Positions 18,288 through 26,490 of a stretch of DNA of 64,000 nucleotides are shown one piece after another. How positions within the stretch are numbered: the stretch's first letter is position 1; every line of letters starts with the position of its first letter. Origin of the DNA: Scatomonas sp963928055 (GTDB lineage: Bacteria > Bacillota > Clostridia > Lachnospirales > Lachnospiraceae); NCBI GenBank assembly GCA_963928055.1, contig CAWVDN010000001.1, positions 1,501,382 through 1,565,381 of the forward strand, in the 5' to 3' direction. Position numbers and translations under genes: made by a program. The notes beneath the pieces are model-generated. The model did no database searches and was not told where the DNA came from. It was given only the letters and a program-made list of their open reading frames with translations.

Positions 18288-18326
18288 TGTTCCACACTCC
18301 TCTCCGGCAGGAGACAAAAGCGGCGG

Positions 18327-19016
18327 CTACAGCTTTTCGATCTTGTATCCCACGCCCCAGACCACCTTCAGATACCGTGGATCCTTGGGATTGATCTCGA
18401 TCTTTTCCCGGATATGACGGATATGGACCGCCACCGTATTGTCCGCTCCGATGGCCTCCTCGTTCCAGATGCTCTCATAGATCTGCTCAATGGAAAAGAC
18501 CTTTCCCGGATTCTTCACCAGCAGCAGAAGGATGTTGTACTCAATGGGCGTCAGTTTCACGGCCTCTCCGTCCACGGTCACCTGCTTCCGGTCGTCGTCG
18601 ATGGACAGCCCTCCCACGGTAAAGACGTTGGCCTCCTCCCCCTGGATATTTCCCAGCTTGGTGTAACGGCGGATCTGAGATTTTACTCTTGCCACCAGCT
18701 CCAGGGGATTAAAGGGCTTTGTCATGTAATCGTCCGCCCCGATGTTCAGTCCCAGGATCTTATCCACATCCTCGGACTTGGCAGAGAGGATGATAATGGG
18801 AATGCTGCTCTTTTCCCGGATCTTCAGAGTGGCCCGGATGCCGTCCAGCCTGGGCATCATCACATCGATGATCAGCAGATGCACCTCCTGCTCCTCCAGG
18901 ATCTTCAGGGCCTGCAGGCCGTCGTAGGCCTTCAGGATGGTATAGCCCTCCTGAGACAGATAGATCTCTATAGCCTCCACGATCTCTTTATCATCGTCGC
19001 ATACCAGTATGTTCAT
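18327..19016 (-). CDS. OmpR/PhoB-type response regulator
   Basis: A 229-residue protein. The receiver domain (1-120) has the acidic pair CDDDKE, phosphoacceptor Asp in LLIIDVMMPRLDG and Lys in DYMTKPFNP. A winged-helix output domain (about 130-228) has the TPIEYNILLLLVKNPGKVFS helix and ends HIRHIREKIEINPKDPRYLK. It is the first cistron of a two-gene operon with the kinase, behind the promoter at 19073-19101 and a GAGGAGGG site. It probably regulates surface or envelope genes, but no target site is identified. Confidence 0.93.
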   Translation of the reverse strand: MNILVCDDDKEIVEAIEIYLSQEGYTILKAYDGLQALKILEEQEVHLLIIDVMMPRLDGIRATLKIREKSSIPIIILSAKSEDVDKILGLNIGADDYMTKPFNPLELVARVKSQIRRYTKLGNIQGEEANVFTVGGLSIDDDRKQVTVDGEAVKLTPIEYNILLLLVKNPGKVFSIEQIYESIWNEEAIGADNTVAVHIRHIREKIEINPKDPRYLKVVWGVGYKIEKL

Positions 19017-19072
19017 GGTTTCCCTCCTCCATTTTATGCCATTCTGCTCCCCGGCGGTTTTCCGCCTGTTTC

Positions 19073-19101
19073 AGTATACCCTATCCTCTTTGGGAACTCA
19101 A
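19073..19101 (-). promoter_or_regulatory. Promoter of the two-component operon
   Basis: Minus strand TTGAGT (19101-19096), 17-bp spacer, TATACT (19078-19073), about 57 bp upstream of the response regulator ATG. Confidence 0.65.
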
Positions 19102-19264
19102 GGGCGCCTGCTCCTGCCGTTTCTAAGGAAAGCATAGCAGATAAATCTTTATTTGCAGCTGGGGAAAAAATTAAGATTTCCTGAAATCCATTCTGCCGGA
19201 TCGATTTTATTCAGCCCTCCGCAATGGCTTGATGTTTTCAGAGGTTTGTGCTAGGGTAAAAACA

Positions 19265-19309
19265 GCATCCGTGTACAGGGGGACAATACGGTCCCTTGTA
19301 TACGGACGC
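19265..19309 (+). repeat. Long imperfect hairpin upstream of the 19364 gene
   Basis: Arms GCATCCGTGTACAGGGGGA and TCCCTTGTATACGGACGC pair over about 17 bp. There is no immediate T-run, so it may be an operator or RNA element in the 5' leader of the small downstream gene rather than a terminator. A related hairpin with a GTGTnCAAGG-type arm and a trailing GACGCT lies at 32881-32913. Confidence 0.5.
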
Positions 19310-19363
19310 TGACGGGAATTTTTAAAATACCGTTCAAAAAAACTGTCAGAAAAGGAGGCTCCC

Positions 19364-19627
19364 ATGTTTCGGCTTTGGGGAAAAATGATCCGAGAGAATC
19401 ATCTCATAAAAGATATGACGGTGTCCAACGACACGGAAGATACACGCACCCACAAGATTTTTCAGGCCCTGGAGGATATCTGCTATGCCTGGGATCTTGG
19501 CAGGCCTATCTGGCTGGATTCCACCATCGCGGAATTCAAGCGCTGCAAGAAGGCCCGCTTTTACCAGGACAATTTTATTGAAACCATCGACTTTGACTAT
19601 CTGGAGATCCAGATCCTGGAGGAGTGA
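19364..19627 (+). CDS. Small cytoplasmic protein of unknown function
   Basis: An 87-residue protein behind AAAAGGAGG at the right spacing. It has no membrane segment and is acidic, with a central ALEDICYAWDLGRPIWLDST and an end rich in acidic and aromatic residues. The layout is of a compact globular protein; I do not recognise the family. It is convergent with the dehydrogenase gene, stop codons almost touching. It is transcribed away from the two-component system. Confidence 0.65.
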   Translation: MFRLWGKMIRENHLIKDMTVSNDTEDTRTHKIFQALEDICYAWDLGRPIWLDSTIAEFKRCKKARFYQDNFIETIDFDYLEIQILEE

Positions 19628-19628
19628 C

Positions 19629-20585
19629 TCAGCAGATCCGGTTCAGCCGCCCGCCTTCCGCGTAGGACCTGAGGTTTTCTTCCAGCTTCCGTACCAGCAG
19701 CTGCCGGGATTCCCGGGAAGCCCAGGCGATGTGCGGGGTGATCAGCAGACGGCGGCTGTCCTGAAACTTCAAAAGGGGATTATCCGCCGTCATGGGTTCC
19801 ACGCCCAGTACGTCCAGCGCCGCCCCGGCGATCCGGTGTTCCTCCAGGGCCCGCAGAAGCCCTGCTTCCTCCACGATAGGCCCCCGGCCTACGTTGACGA
19901 AAACAGCGGAGGGCTTCATCCGGCAGAACCGCTCATAGGTAAAGAGTTTTTCGGTAGCCGGCGTCAGAGGCGCGTGAACGGAAACCACATCCGAGGTCTC
20001 CAGGAGCTCCGAAAGCTCCAGCCGCTGATACCGGGGATCCCGGTCCTTTCCGGAGGCGGAATAGTAGACCGCCCGGCAGCCGAAGGCTTCCGCAATGGCG
20101 GCCACCCGGCTCCCGATGGTTCCCAGGCCGATGATGCCCCAGGTTTTCCCGTTCAGTTCCGAAAACTTTTCCTGCAGATTGGAAAAGGTATCGCTGGCCG
20201 CGTAAGCCCCGCTCTTTACATACTCGTCAAAATAGCGGAGTTTTTCCGCCACGTAAAAATACAGGGCAAAGGTGTGCTGGGCCACGCTGGCAGTGGAATA
20301 GCCCGCCACATTGGCCACGCCGATCCCCCGGCTTTTTACGTAATCCAGATCCACGTTGTTGATCCCGGTGGCGGTGACGCAAATCAGCTTCAGTTTCTCC
20401 GCCTGCCCCAGAGTTCCCGCGTCCAGCATCAGTTTGTTGGCCAGGATCACATCCGCGTCCCGGATCCGCTCCGGGCATTCTTCCCTGGTGGTCTTTCCGT
20501 AGATCACCAGCTCCCCGTATTTCGCGAATCCGCCAAAATCCAGGTCATCCCCCAGACTGGCAGCTTCCAGCATAACGATCTTCAT
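19629..20585 (-). CDS. D-2-hydroxyacid dehydrogenase (NAD-dependent)
   Basis: A 318-residue member of the D-isomer 2-hydroxyacid dehydrogenase family. The Rossmann motif GIIGLGTIGSRVAAIAEAFG (about 147-166), the substrate-side NVGRGPIV (with the catalytic Arg region) and the terminal ITPHIAWASRESR with the catalytic His are all present. It interconverts 2-oxo and D-2-hydroxy acids; a glycerate/hydroxypyruvate-like substrate is plausible but unproven. The ATG at 20585 has AAAGGAGAAAG upstream; the longer frame to 20636 runs into the pgi terminator. Confidence 0.88.
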   Translation of the reverse strand: MKIVMLEAASLGDDLDFGGFAKYGELVIYGKTTREECPERIRDADVILANKLMLDAGTLGQAEKLKLICVTATGINNVDLDYVKSRGIGVANVAGYSTASVAQHTFALYFYVAEKLRYFDEYVKSGAYAASDTFSNLQEKFSELNGKTWGIIGLGTIGSRVAAIAEAFGCRAVYYSASGKDRDPRYQRLELSELLETSDVVSVHAPLTPATEKLFTYERFCRMKPSAVFVNVGRGPIVEEAGLLRALEEHRIAGAALDVLGVEPMTADNPLLKFQDSRRLLITPHIAWASRESRQLLVRKLEENLRSYAEGGRLNRIC

Positions 20586-20637
20586 GGGCTTTCTCCTTTC
20601 CTGTTCCCGTAAGGCGCCGCCCTCCGGGCACATCAAA

Positions 20638-20669
20638 ACACCGCCCTCCGGCAGATCGGAAGGCGGTGT
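20638..20669 (-). terminator. Terminator of pgi
   Basis: Minus strand ACACCGCCTTCCG / CGGAGGGCGGTGT with a short loop, then TTTTG, 15 bp after the pgi stop. Confidence 0.8.
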
Positions 20670-20683
20670 CGCTGATCTCTTGC

Positions 20684-22033
20684 TTACAGTCTCTTCAGGA
20701 GCTCTTCTCTCTCCTTCTCGTAGCCAGGCTTTCCAAGAAGCGCGAACATGTTCTTCTTGTAGCTTTCCACACCCGGCTGATTGAAAGGATTCACGCCGGA
20801 TACGTAGCCGCTGATGCCGCAGGCAAACTCGAAGAAGTAGAACAGCTGTCCCAGATAGAACTCGTTCTGCTCCGGAATATCTACCCGGAGATTGGGAACG
20901 CTGCCGTCGGTGTGGGCCAGGATCGTGCCGTTCATGGCGCTCTTGTTGACGAAATCCACGGTCTTTCCGGCCAGGTAATTCAGTCCGTCCAGATCCACCG
21001 GCTCCTCACCGATGGTCAGCTCCACTCTTGATTTTTCCACATTCAGAACGGTCTCGAACATGATCCGGGAACCATCCTGGATAAACTGGCCCATGGAGTG
21101 CAGGTCTGTGGTCAGATCCACGGAAGCGGGGTAGATCCCCTTGTTGTCCTTGCCCTCGCTCTCGCCGAAGAGCTGCTTCCACCACTCGGATACATAGTGC
21201 AGGCTGGGCTCGTAGTTGGCCAGGATCTCCACAGCTTTGCCCTTGCGGTGCAGGATATTGCGGACCGCCGCGTACTGCATGGCGTCATTTTCCGCGTAGG
21301 GCAGGTTCAGCGCCATCTCTCTTCCGGAGGCGGCGCCCTCCATCAGCTTATCTATGTCAGCTCCGCTGACTGCGATGGGCAGCAGGCCAACAGCAGTCAG
21401 TACGGAGAATCGGCCTCCAACATCATCCGGTACGACGAAGGTCTCGTAGCCCTCTTCATCCGACAGATGCTTCAGGGCTCCCTTGGCCTTGTCCGTGGTG
21501 GCATAGATCCTCTTTGCCGCCTCTTCCTTGCCATACTTCTTTTCCAGCATCTCCTTGAAGATACGGAAAGCGATGGCAGGCTCCGTAGTGGTACCGGACT
21601 TTGAAATGATATTTACAGAGAAATCCCTGTCGCCCACAACATCGATCAGGCCCTGCAGGTAGCTGCTGCTGATGCTGTTGCCGGCAAAATAGATCTCCGG
21701 AGTCTTTCTCTGCTCTTTGCGGATGTTATTGTAAAATCCGTGGCGCAGGAACTCAATGGCAGCCCGGGCTCCCAGATAGGAACCGCCGATGCCGATGACT
21801 ACCAGTACATCGGAATCGCTGCAGATCTTCTCCGCGGCTTTTTTGATGCGGGCGAACTCTTCCTTGTCATAGTTGACCGGCAGATCGATCCATCCAAGAT
21901 AATCGTTGCCCTGGCCGCTTCTGGATACCAGCACCTCTTTGGCCGCGTTGGCAATCTGCTCGAAAGACTGCATCTCATGCTCACGGATAAACCCTGCTGC
22001 TTTGGAATAATCAAATGCTACTTTTGTTCCCAT
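20684..22033 (-). CDS. pgi: Glucose-6-phosphate isomerase
   Basis: A 449-residue enzyme interconverting glucose-6-P and fructose-6-P in the cytoplasm. Landmarks are VIGIGGSYLGARAAIEF, the signature SKSGTTTEPAIAFR, DDVGGRFSVLTAVGLLP, the catalytic-Glu region DGSRIMFETVLNVE, and the C-terminal lysine region NPFNQPGVESYKKNMFALLG. The length is that of the short Bacillota PGI type. It forms a monocistronic unit ended by the terminator at 20638-20669; AAAGGAG precedes the ATG at 22033. Confidence 0.97.
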   Translation of the reverse strand: MGTKVAFDYSKAAGFIREHEMQSFEQIANAAKEVLVSRSGQGNDYLGWIDLPVNYDKEEFARIKKAAEKICSDSDVLVVIGIGGSYLGARAAIEFLRHGFYNNIRKEQRKTPEIYFAGNSISSSYLQGLIDVVGDRDFSVNIISKSGTTTEPAIAFRIFKEMLEKKYGKEEAAKRIYATTDKAKGALKHLSDEEGYETFVVPDDVGGRFSVLTAVGLLPIAVSGADIDKLMEGAASGREMALNLPYAENDAMQYAAVRNILHRKGKAVEILANYEPSLHYVSEWWKQLFGESEGKDNKGIYPASVDLTTDLHSMGQFIQDGSRIMFETVLNVEKSRVELTIGEEPVDLDGLNYLAGKTVDFVNKSAMNGTILAHTDGSVPNLRVDIPEQNEFYLGQLFYFFEFACGISGYVSGVNPFNQPGVESYKKNMFALLGKPGYEKEREELLKRL

Positions 22034-22140
22034 TTTTCCTTATCTCCTTTGTGTAATTCTACACAGTCCAGCCGGCCGTTTTCCGGCCATGGGGCTGATC
22101 TATCATTCTGCTTTTAGTTTAGCAAATCCGCACAGCGGAA

Positions 22141-22845
22141 TCAAGTCAAATATTCCCGGATCACCTCCCTCATGAGCTTTTCGTCCTCCGGATTCATGAG
22201 TGCGGCAAACTTGCTTTTTCCGCCGGCCTTTTCCCGGATCTTTTCTTCCACCTGGGTGATGGCTGCCTCCTGCTCCGAACGTTTCAGAGGGCTGATCTTC
22301 GCGTTCTCCTGAACGGAAGCCGTGACCTGTTCCGGGACCGCCGGTTCCGCGGGAGCTTCCCGGTTCCCCAGATAATCCTTCCAGCCCTCCAGAAGCCGCT
22401 GCCGTTTGTCTGAAAAATTCAGGGTGTACCTGGCCAGCAGAAGGAGGCTGATGATGCTGCCGGAAAGCAGCAGATACTGGTACAGTACATACTGCTCATA
22501 CTGGAGAAGGTAGATACCCCAGATCCCCAGGAGCAGGCAGACGCCGCAGAGGCTGACCGCCAGATTCACGCCGCCCAGGAGACTGCCCGCCCGCTGGCTC
22601 AGGATCTTTCCCTCCTGCAGCCGGCTTCGCAGAAATGCCTCCGGGTCCTTGATGGCAGTCCCCCGCCTTTCGACTGTATCCAAAAGCTCCAGAGTCCATT
22701 TCCCCCGGGGCGCCTCCCGCCTCTTCATATCCTTTACCGCCGTATGATAAAAACGGCTGCTCCAGAACAGGCACCATACTCCCAGAATGCCTGCGGCTAT
22801 CATGCCGTATAGAAAAAAGTTTTGATCCATGCACATTTGCAGCAT
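22141..22845 (-). CDS. Membrane protein of unknown function
   Basis: A 234-residue protein with an N-terminal membrane helix (about 10-30), two more in the middle (about 100-145: AVSLCGVCLLLGIWGIYLL and YLLLSGSIISLLLLARY) and a charged cytoplasmic C-terminal half (about 150-234) with a coiled-coil-like SEQEAAITQVEEKIREKAGG. The ATG at 22845 is preferred over 22851 because AAGGAGG lies 8 nt upstream. It is not in a recognisable family and stands alone between pgi and the nucleosidase gene. Confidence 0.6.
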   Translation of the reverse strand: MLQMCMDQNFFLYGMIAAGILGVWCLFWSSRFYHTAVKDMKRREAPRGKWTLELLDTVERRGTAIKDPEAFLRSRLQEGKILSQRAGSLLGGVNLAVSLCGVCLLLGIWGIYLLQYEQYVLYQYLLLSGSIISLLLLARYTLNFSDKRQRLLEGWKDYLGNREAPAEPAVPEQVTASVQENAKISPLKRSEQEAAITQVEEKIREKAGGKSKFAALMNPEDEKLMREVIREYLT

Positions 22846-22944
22846 AATCATTACCTCCTTGCTTTTTTGTGAGGCCATGATATACCCGCCGGGCAGGATT
22901 TGTAAACAAAAAGCGTTCGTCTTATTCCGACGGATTTTTCGCTT

Positions 22945-23643
22945 TTACAGACGTTTCACCATATGCAGCATCAGTTCGACACTGTGGCGGATGGCTTCCC
23001 GCTCGAATGTGGGATAATCCACGGAGGCGCTGTCGTCCGCTTTATCGGAAATGGCCCGCAGCACCACGTAGGGAACCCCGTTGAGATATGCCGCCTGAGC
23101 GATGGCCGCTCCTTCCATCTCCGTGCAGTATCCCTGGAAATTACTGCTGATCCGCTCCTTGCTGGCCCGGTCAGAGACAAACTGATCTCCGCTGACCACT
23201 CTTCCGGCAAATACCTGGATCTCCGGGATCACCTCCCGGCAGACCTCCTGGGCCAGAGCGATGAGTTTCTCGTCCGCCGGGAAGGACAGGGTGTCCATCC
23301 GGGGGATCTGTCCCAACGGATAGCCGAAGCCGGTGGCGTCCATATCGTGCTGCAGGGTATCTGTGGAGACTACAATGTCCCCGATATTGATCTCATTTTT
23401 CAGGCTGCCGGCAATGCCCGTGTTGATGATATAGTCCACCTGATAATCGTCCACCAGGATCTGGGCGCAGATGCCCGCGTTGACCTTGCCGATGCCGGAC
23501 CGCACCACTACCACCGGCTTTCCGTTCAGGTTTCCTCTGTAAAATTCCATGGCCGCCTTCTGTCTGACCTGCACCTCCGTCATCTGTTCCTTCAGCTGGC
23601 TGACTTCCTCCTCCATGGCTCCGATGATCCCTACTAAACTCAT
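22945..23643 (-). CDS. mtnN: 5'-methylthioadenosine/S-adenosylhomocysteine nucleosidase
   Basis: A 232-residue nucleosidase that cleaves MTA and SAH to adenine plus the thio-ribose in methionine salvage and AI-2 precursor formation. Seen: GIIGAMEEEVSQLKEQM at the start, VVVVRSGIGKVNAGICAQIL, NTGIAGSL, the purine-site TEMEGAAIAQAAYLNGVPYV and the catalytic Asp in AISDKADDSA. The ATG at 23643 has AGGAGGAAG upstream; the in-frame extension to 23958 overlaps the divergent TSCPD gene and is not used. Confidence 0.95.
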   Translation of the reverse strand: MSLVGIIGAMEEEVSQLKEQMTEVQVRQKAAMEFYRGNLNGKPVVVVRSGIGKVNAGICAQILVDDYQVDYIINTGIAGSLKNEINIGDIVVSTDTLQHDMDATGFGYPLGQIPRMDTLSFPADEKLIALAQEVCREVIPEIQVFAGRVVSGDQFVSDRASKERISSNFQGYCTEMEGAAIAQAAYLNGVPYVVLRAISDKADDSASVDYPTFEREAIRHSVELMLHMVKRL

Positions 23644-23767
23644 AGTATTTCTTCCTCCTGATATTCGATGTAGAATCTTTTTGCGCTTTCTGCTATAATA
23701 ACACGATAGGCCGGACGCAGTCAAACAGAGCCGGACCCCTGTGATACGAAGAAAGGAGCATGCAGAT

Positions 23768-24004
23768 ATGGTATATAAGACACACGGGACCTGTTCCCAG
23801 CTGATCTCTTTTGAGCTGGAAAACGGAAAGGTACACAATGTCTCTTTTACGGGAGGATGCAACGGAAACCTGAAAGGCATCAGCGCCCTGGTGGAAGGCA
23901 TGGATGCCAGGGAGGCCATCTCCAAGCTGGAGGGGATCCGCTGCGGATTTAAGAACACCTCCTGCCCGGATCAGCTGGCAAAAGCCCTGAAACAGGCCCT
24001 GTAA
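23768..24004 (+). CDS. TSCPD-domain small protein (TIGR03905-like)
   Basis: A 78-residue protein ending in the eponymous region KNTSCPDQLAKAL. Four cysteines (CSQL, GGCNGN, RCGF, SCPD) suggest a metal or cluster site. The family resembles the C-terminal domain of some ribonucleotide reductases and occurs as a stand-alone small protein in clostridia; its role is not established. It is transcribed divergently from mtnN, with GAAAGGAG before the ATG, and is followed by a strong terminator. Confidence 0.85.
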   Translation: MVYKTHGTCSQLISFELENGKVHNVSFTGGCNGNLKGISALVEGMDAREAISKLEGIRCGFKNTSCPDQLAKALKQAL

Positions 24005-24028
24005 AACCTTCCCTCACCAAAACAAACT

Positions 24029-24077
24029 GCCGGGGAACCCCGCCGCCCTTCCGGGCGGGGGATTCCCCGGCTTATTT
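24029..24077 (+). terminator. Bidirectional terminator
   Basis: Arms GCCGGGGAACCCCGCC... / ...GGCGGGGGATTCCCCGGC, followed by TTATTTT on the plus strand and by AGTTTGTTTT on the minus strand. It serves the TSCPD gene and the convergent MBL-fold gene. Confidence 0.85.
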
Positions 24078-24082
24078 TCCGC

Positions 24083-25684
24083 TCATCGGTCCCACTTGTC
24101 GCAGAGAGAATTGATCTGGTCCGTAAATTTAGCCAGATCCTTATTGGCTCCGCCCTCATTCCGCCGGATCACCGTCAGCAGCCTCTGACCGGCTGCCAGC
24201 AGACGGTCAAAGACGGTCCTGGGCCTGGAAGCGACTGCCTGTTTCGCGGCCTTCTCCACCTTCACAGGCGCCGGCGCCGCCAGCAGTTCGTCCGCCGCCA
24301 GATCGTACACCGTGCCGCTGTAAGGAGCCATGGCTTCATATCCCAGCTCCCGCTTCAGGCTTTCCGCGAATTGCTTGGTCACTTCATCCTCGCCGTGAGT
24401 CACAAAAACTTTTTTGGGCGGTTTCCGAAACGCCCCTGCCCAGCGGAGCAGTCCCTTTCGGTCCGCATGGCCGCTGACTCCCGGAAGTTCCAGCACTTCC
24501 GCCGCCACATGAACCTCCTCCCCGAACAGCTTTACCTTCTCCGCCCCTTCTACCAGGGCCCGGCCCAGCGTCCCCGCGGACTGATAGCCCACGAACAGGA
24601 TGGTGCTCTCCCGCCTCCAGAGGTTATGCTTCAGGTGGTGCTTGATCCGCCCCGCGTCGCACATGCCGCTGGCGGAGATGATCACTTTCGGCTGCTGGTT
24701 GACGTTGATGGCCCTGGATTCCTCGGTGGTGACAGAAACCTTCAGTCCCGGAAAACGGATGGGATTGATCCCCTGTTCCACCAGTTCTCTGGCCTCCCGG
24801 TCAAAGCAGTCCCGGTAGTGCTCGTCAAAAATGCCGGTGGCCTCCACAGCCAGGGGACTGTCCACGTAAACCGGGAAATCAAAGGGCACCATGCGCTCCG
24901 CCTTGATCTTCCGGATAAAGTAGAGCATTTCCTGGGTCCTGCCTACGGCAAAGGAAGGGATCACCAGATTGCCGCCCCGGGACAGGGTCCTCCCGATCAC
25001 CTGGGCCAGAGCTTTGGCGTAATCCGGAGGCGCCTGGTGTTCCCGGGTCCCGTAGGTGGACTCCATGACCACATAGTCCGCCTCCTCCACGCAGCCCGGA
25101 TCTTTGATCAGGGGCTGATTCACATTGCCGATATCTCCGGAAAACACGATCTTTCTTTCCGTATCCCCTTCCCGCAGCCAGATCTCGATGCTGGCGGAAC
25201 CCAGCAGATGCCCCACATCCACAAACCGCACCCGGATCCCTTCATATAAAGTAAGGATCTGATTGTAAGGACAGCCGGCCAGCCTTTGGATCAGCCCCAG
25301 GGCGTCCTCCATGGTATACGCCGGTATACAGTCCGGTTTTCCGGCCCGGCGGTTCTTTTTGGTTTTCCACTCCGCCTCCATCATCTGTATGTGAGCACTG
25401 TCGCGGAGCATGATATCGCAGAGATCCGCCGTGGCCTCCGTGGCGTACACCGTACCCCGGAAGCCCGCGGCATAAAGGGCCGGAAGCTCACCGGAATGAT
25501 CTATGTGCGCGTGGGTCAGCAGCACAAAATCCAGCTCTGAGGCCGGCACCGGGATCGGTTGATTCTCATACACGTTGGTCCCCTGCTCCATGCCGCAGTC
25601 CACCAGGAACTTCCTTCCCGCGGCCTCCAGATAATAACAGCTTCCTGTCACCTCATGGGCCGCTCCCAAGAATGTCAGCTTCAT
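24083..25684 (-). CDS. MBL-fold RNA-processing-type metallohydrolase (beta-CASP)
   Basis: A 533-residue metallo-beta-lactamase/beta-CASP protein. The zinc motif LLTHAHIDHSGELP, later ligands VGHLLGSASIE and FSGDIG, then the beta-CASP region with VMESTYGTREH and, near residue 405, GVSGHADRKGLLRWAG. The C-terminal RMMBL-like part FVTHGEDEVTKQFAESL is followed by a 90-residue extension of low similarity. Relatives are YSH1/CPSF-73-like exonucleases or endonucleases acting on RNA. The ATG at 25684 is 7 nt behind AAGGAGG. Confidence 0.88.
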   Translation of the reverse strand: MKLTFLGAAHEVTGSCYYLEAAGRKFLVDCGMEQGTNVYENQPIPVPASELDFVLLTHAHIDHSGELPALYAAGFRGTVYATEATADLCDIMLRDSAHIQMMEAEWKTKKNRRAGKPDCIPAYTMEDALGLIQRLAGCPYNQILTLYEGIRVRFVDVGHLLGSASIEIWLREGDTERKIVFSGDIGNVNQPLIKDPGCVEEADYVVMESTYGTREHQAPPDYAKALAQVIGRTLSRGGNLVIPSFAVGRTQEMLYFIRKIKAERMVPFDFPVYVDSPLAVEATGIFDEHYRDCFDREARELVEQGINPIRFPGLKVSVTTEESRAINVNQQPKVIISASGMCDAGRIKHHLKHNLWRRESTILFVGYQSAGTLGRALVEGAEKVKLFGEEVHVAAEVLELPGVSGHADRKGLLRWAGAFRKPPKKVFVTHGEDEVTKQFAESLKRELGYEAMAPYSGTVYDLAADELLAAPAPVKVEKAAKQAVASRPRTVFDRLLAAGQRLLTVIRRNEGGANKDLAKFTDQINSLCDKWDR

Positions 25685-25761
25685 ATGCACGCCTCCTTCT
25701 GTCTTGTGTGATATCTGGATTTTTTCCGGATCATACTGTAATTATAACAAAATCCCGGAGG

Positions 25762-26385
25762 TTACACTATAGGTTTTCCGCCTGAACGGTCCATGATCCT
25801 GCAGAAGATCACCGCCGCGGCCGTGCTCACCGCCGTGGCCAGGATCCCCGGACCGATGATCCCCGCCGGATTCACGCTGCCGTACTGGCTGCGGTAGGCA
25901 ATAACGCTGACCGGGATCAGCTGGAGGGAAGAGATATTGACGATCAGGAAGGTACACATCTCATTGCCCGCCGTGCCTTTTTCCCGGCGGGGACCTGCCT
26001 GGCGTCCGGCTCTTCGGTCATCCTCCAGCTTTTTCAGTTCCTCCATGGCTTTCAGCCCCGCCGGAGTGGCCGCCCAGCCCAGCCCCAGAACATTGGAGAT
26101 CATATTGATGGAAATGTATTTTCCGGCCGGGTGGTCCCGGGGAAGCCCGGGAAACAGAAATCCCAGCAGCGGCCGGATCTTCCGGGTGATCCTGCGGATC
26201 AGCCCCGATTGTTCCGCGATCTTCATGATCCCGCACCAGAGAGCGGTGATCCCCGCCATGGAAATACACAGGTTTACCGCTTCCCTGGAGGAATCCAGCA
26301 GCGCTTCGGTGATCTGATCCATGCGGCCCGTCAGGGCCCCGTATAGGATCCCCAGCAGAAGCATTCCTCCCCACAGATAATTCAT
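25762..26385 (-). CDS. spmA: Spore maturation protein A-like (nucleoside-recognition domain)
   Basis: A 207-residue membrane protein with about four or five hydrophobic segments and the Gate/nucleoside-recognition motifs NLCISMAGITALWCGIMKIA and NMISNVLGLGWAATPAGLKA. SpmA contributes to spore core dehydration in Bacillus. In most genomes it is followed by spmB, but here the next gene is the MBL-fold hydrolase and no spmB is in view. The ATG at 26385 has GGCGGCAGAGGG in front, a weak site. Confidence 0.8.
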   Translation of the reverse strand: MNYLWGGMLLLGILYGALTGRMDQITEALLDSSREAVNLCISMAGITALWCGIMKIAEQSGLIRRITRKIRPLLGFLFPGLPRDHPAGKYISINMISNVLGLGWAATPAGLKAMEELKKLEDDRRAGRQAGPRREKGTAGNEMCTFLIVNISSLQLIPVSVIAYRSQYGSVNPAGIIGPGILATAVSTAAAVIFCRIMDRSGGKPIV

Positions 26386-26430
26386 CCCTCTGCCGCCTTG
26401 TTTTTTACCAGTGTATGCCGCGGAAGCGTG

Positions 26431-26470
26431 AAAAAGCCCCGGAACCGCTTTTCTCCGCAGTCCCGGGGCT
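26431..26470 (-). terminator. Terminator of the upstream UroD-family gene
   Basis: Minus strand AGCCCCGG...GGTTCCGGGGCT followed by TTTTTC, about 20 bp past the stop at 26491. Confidence 0.85.
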
Positions 26471-26490
26471 CTGTTTGTCCGAACAGGCTC

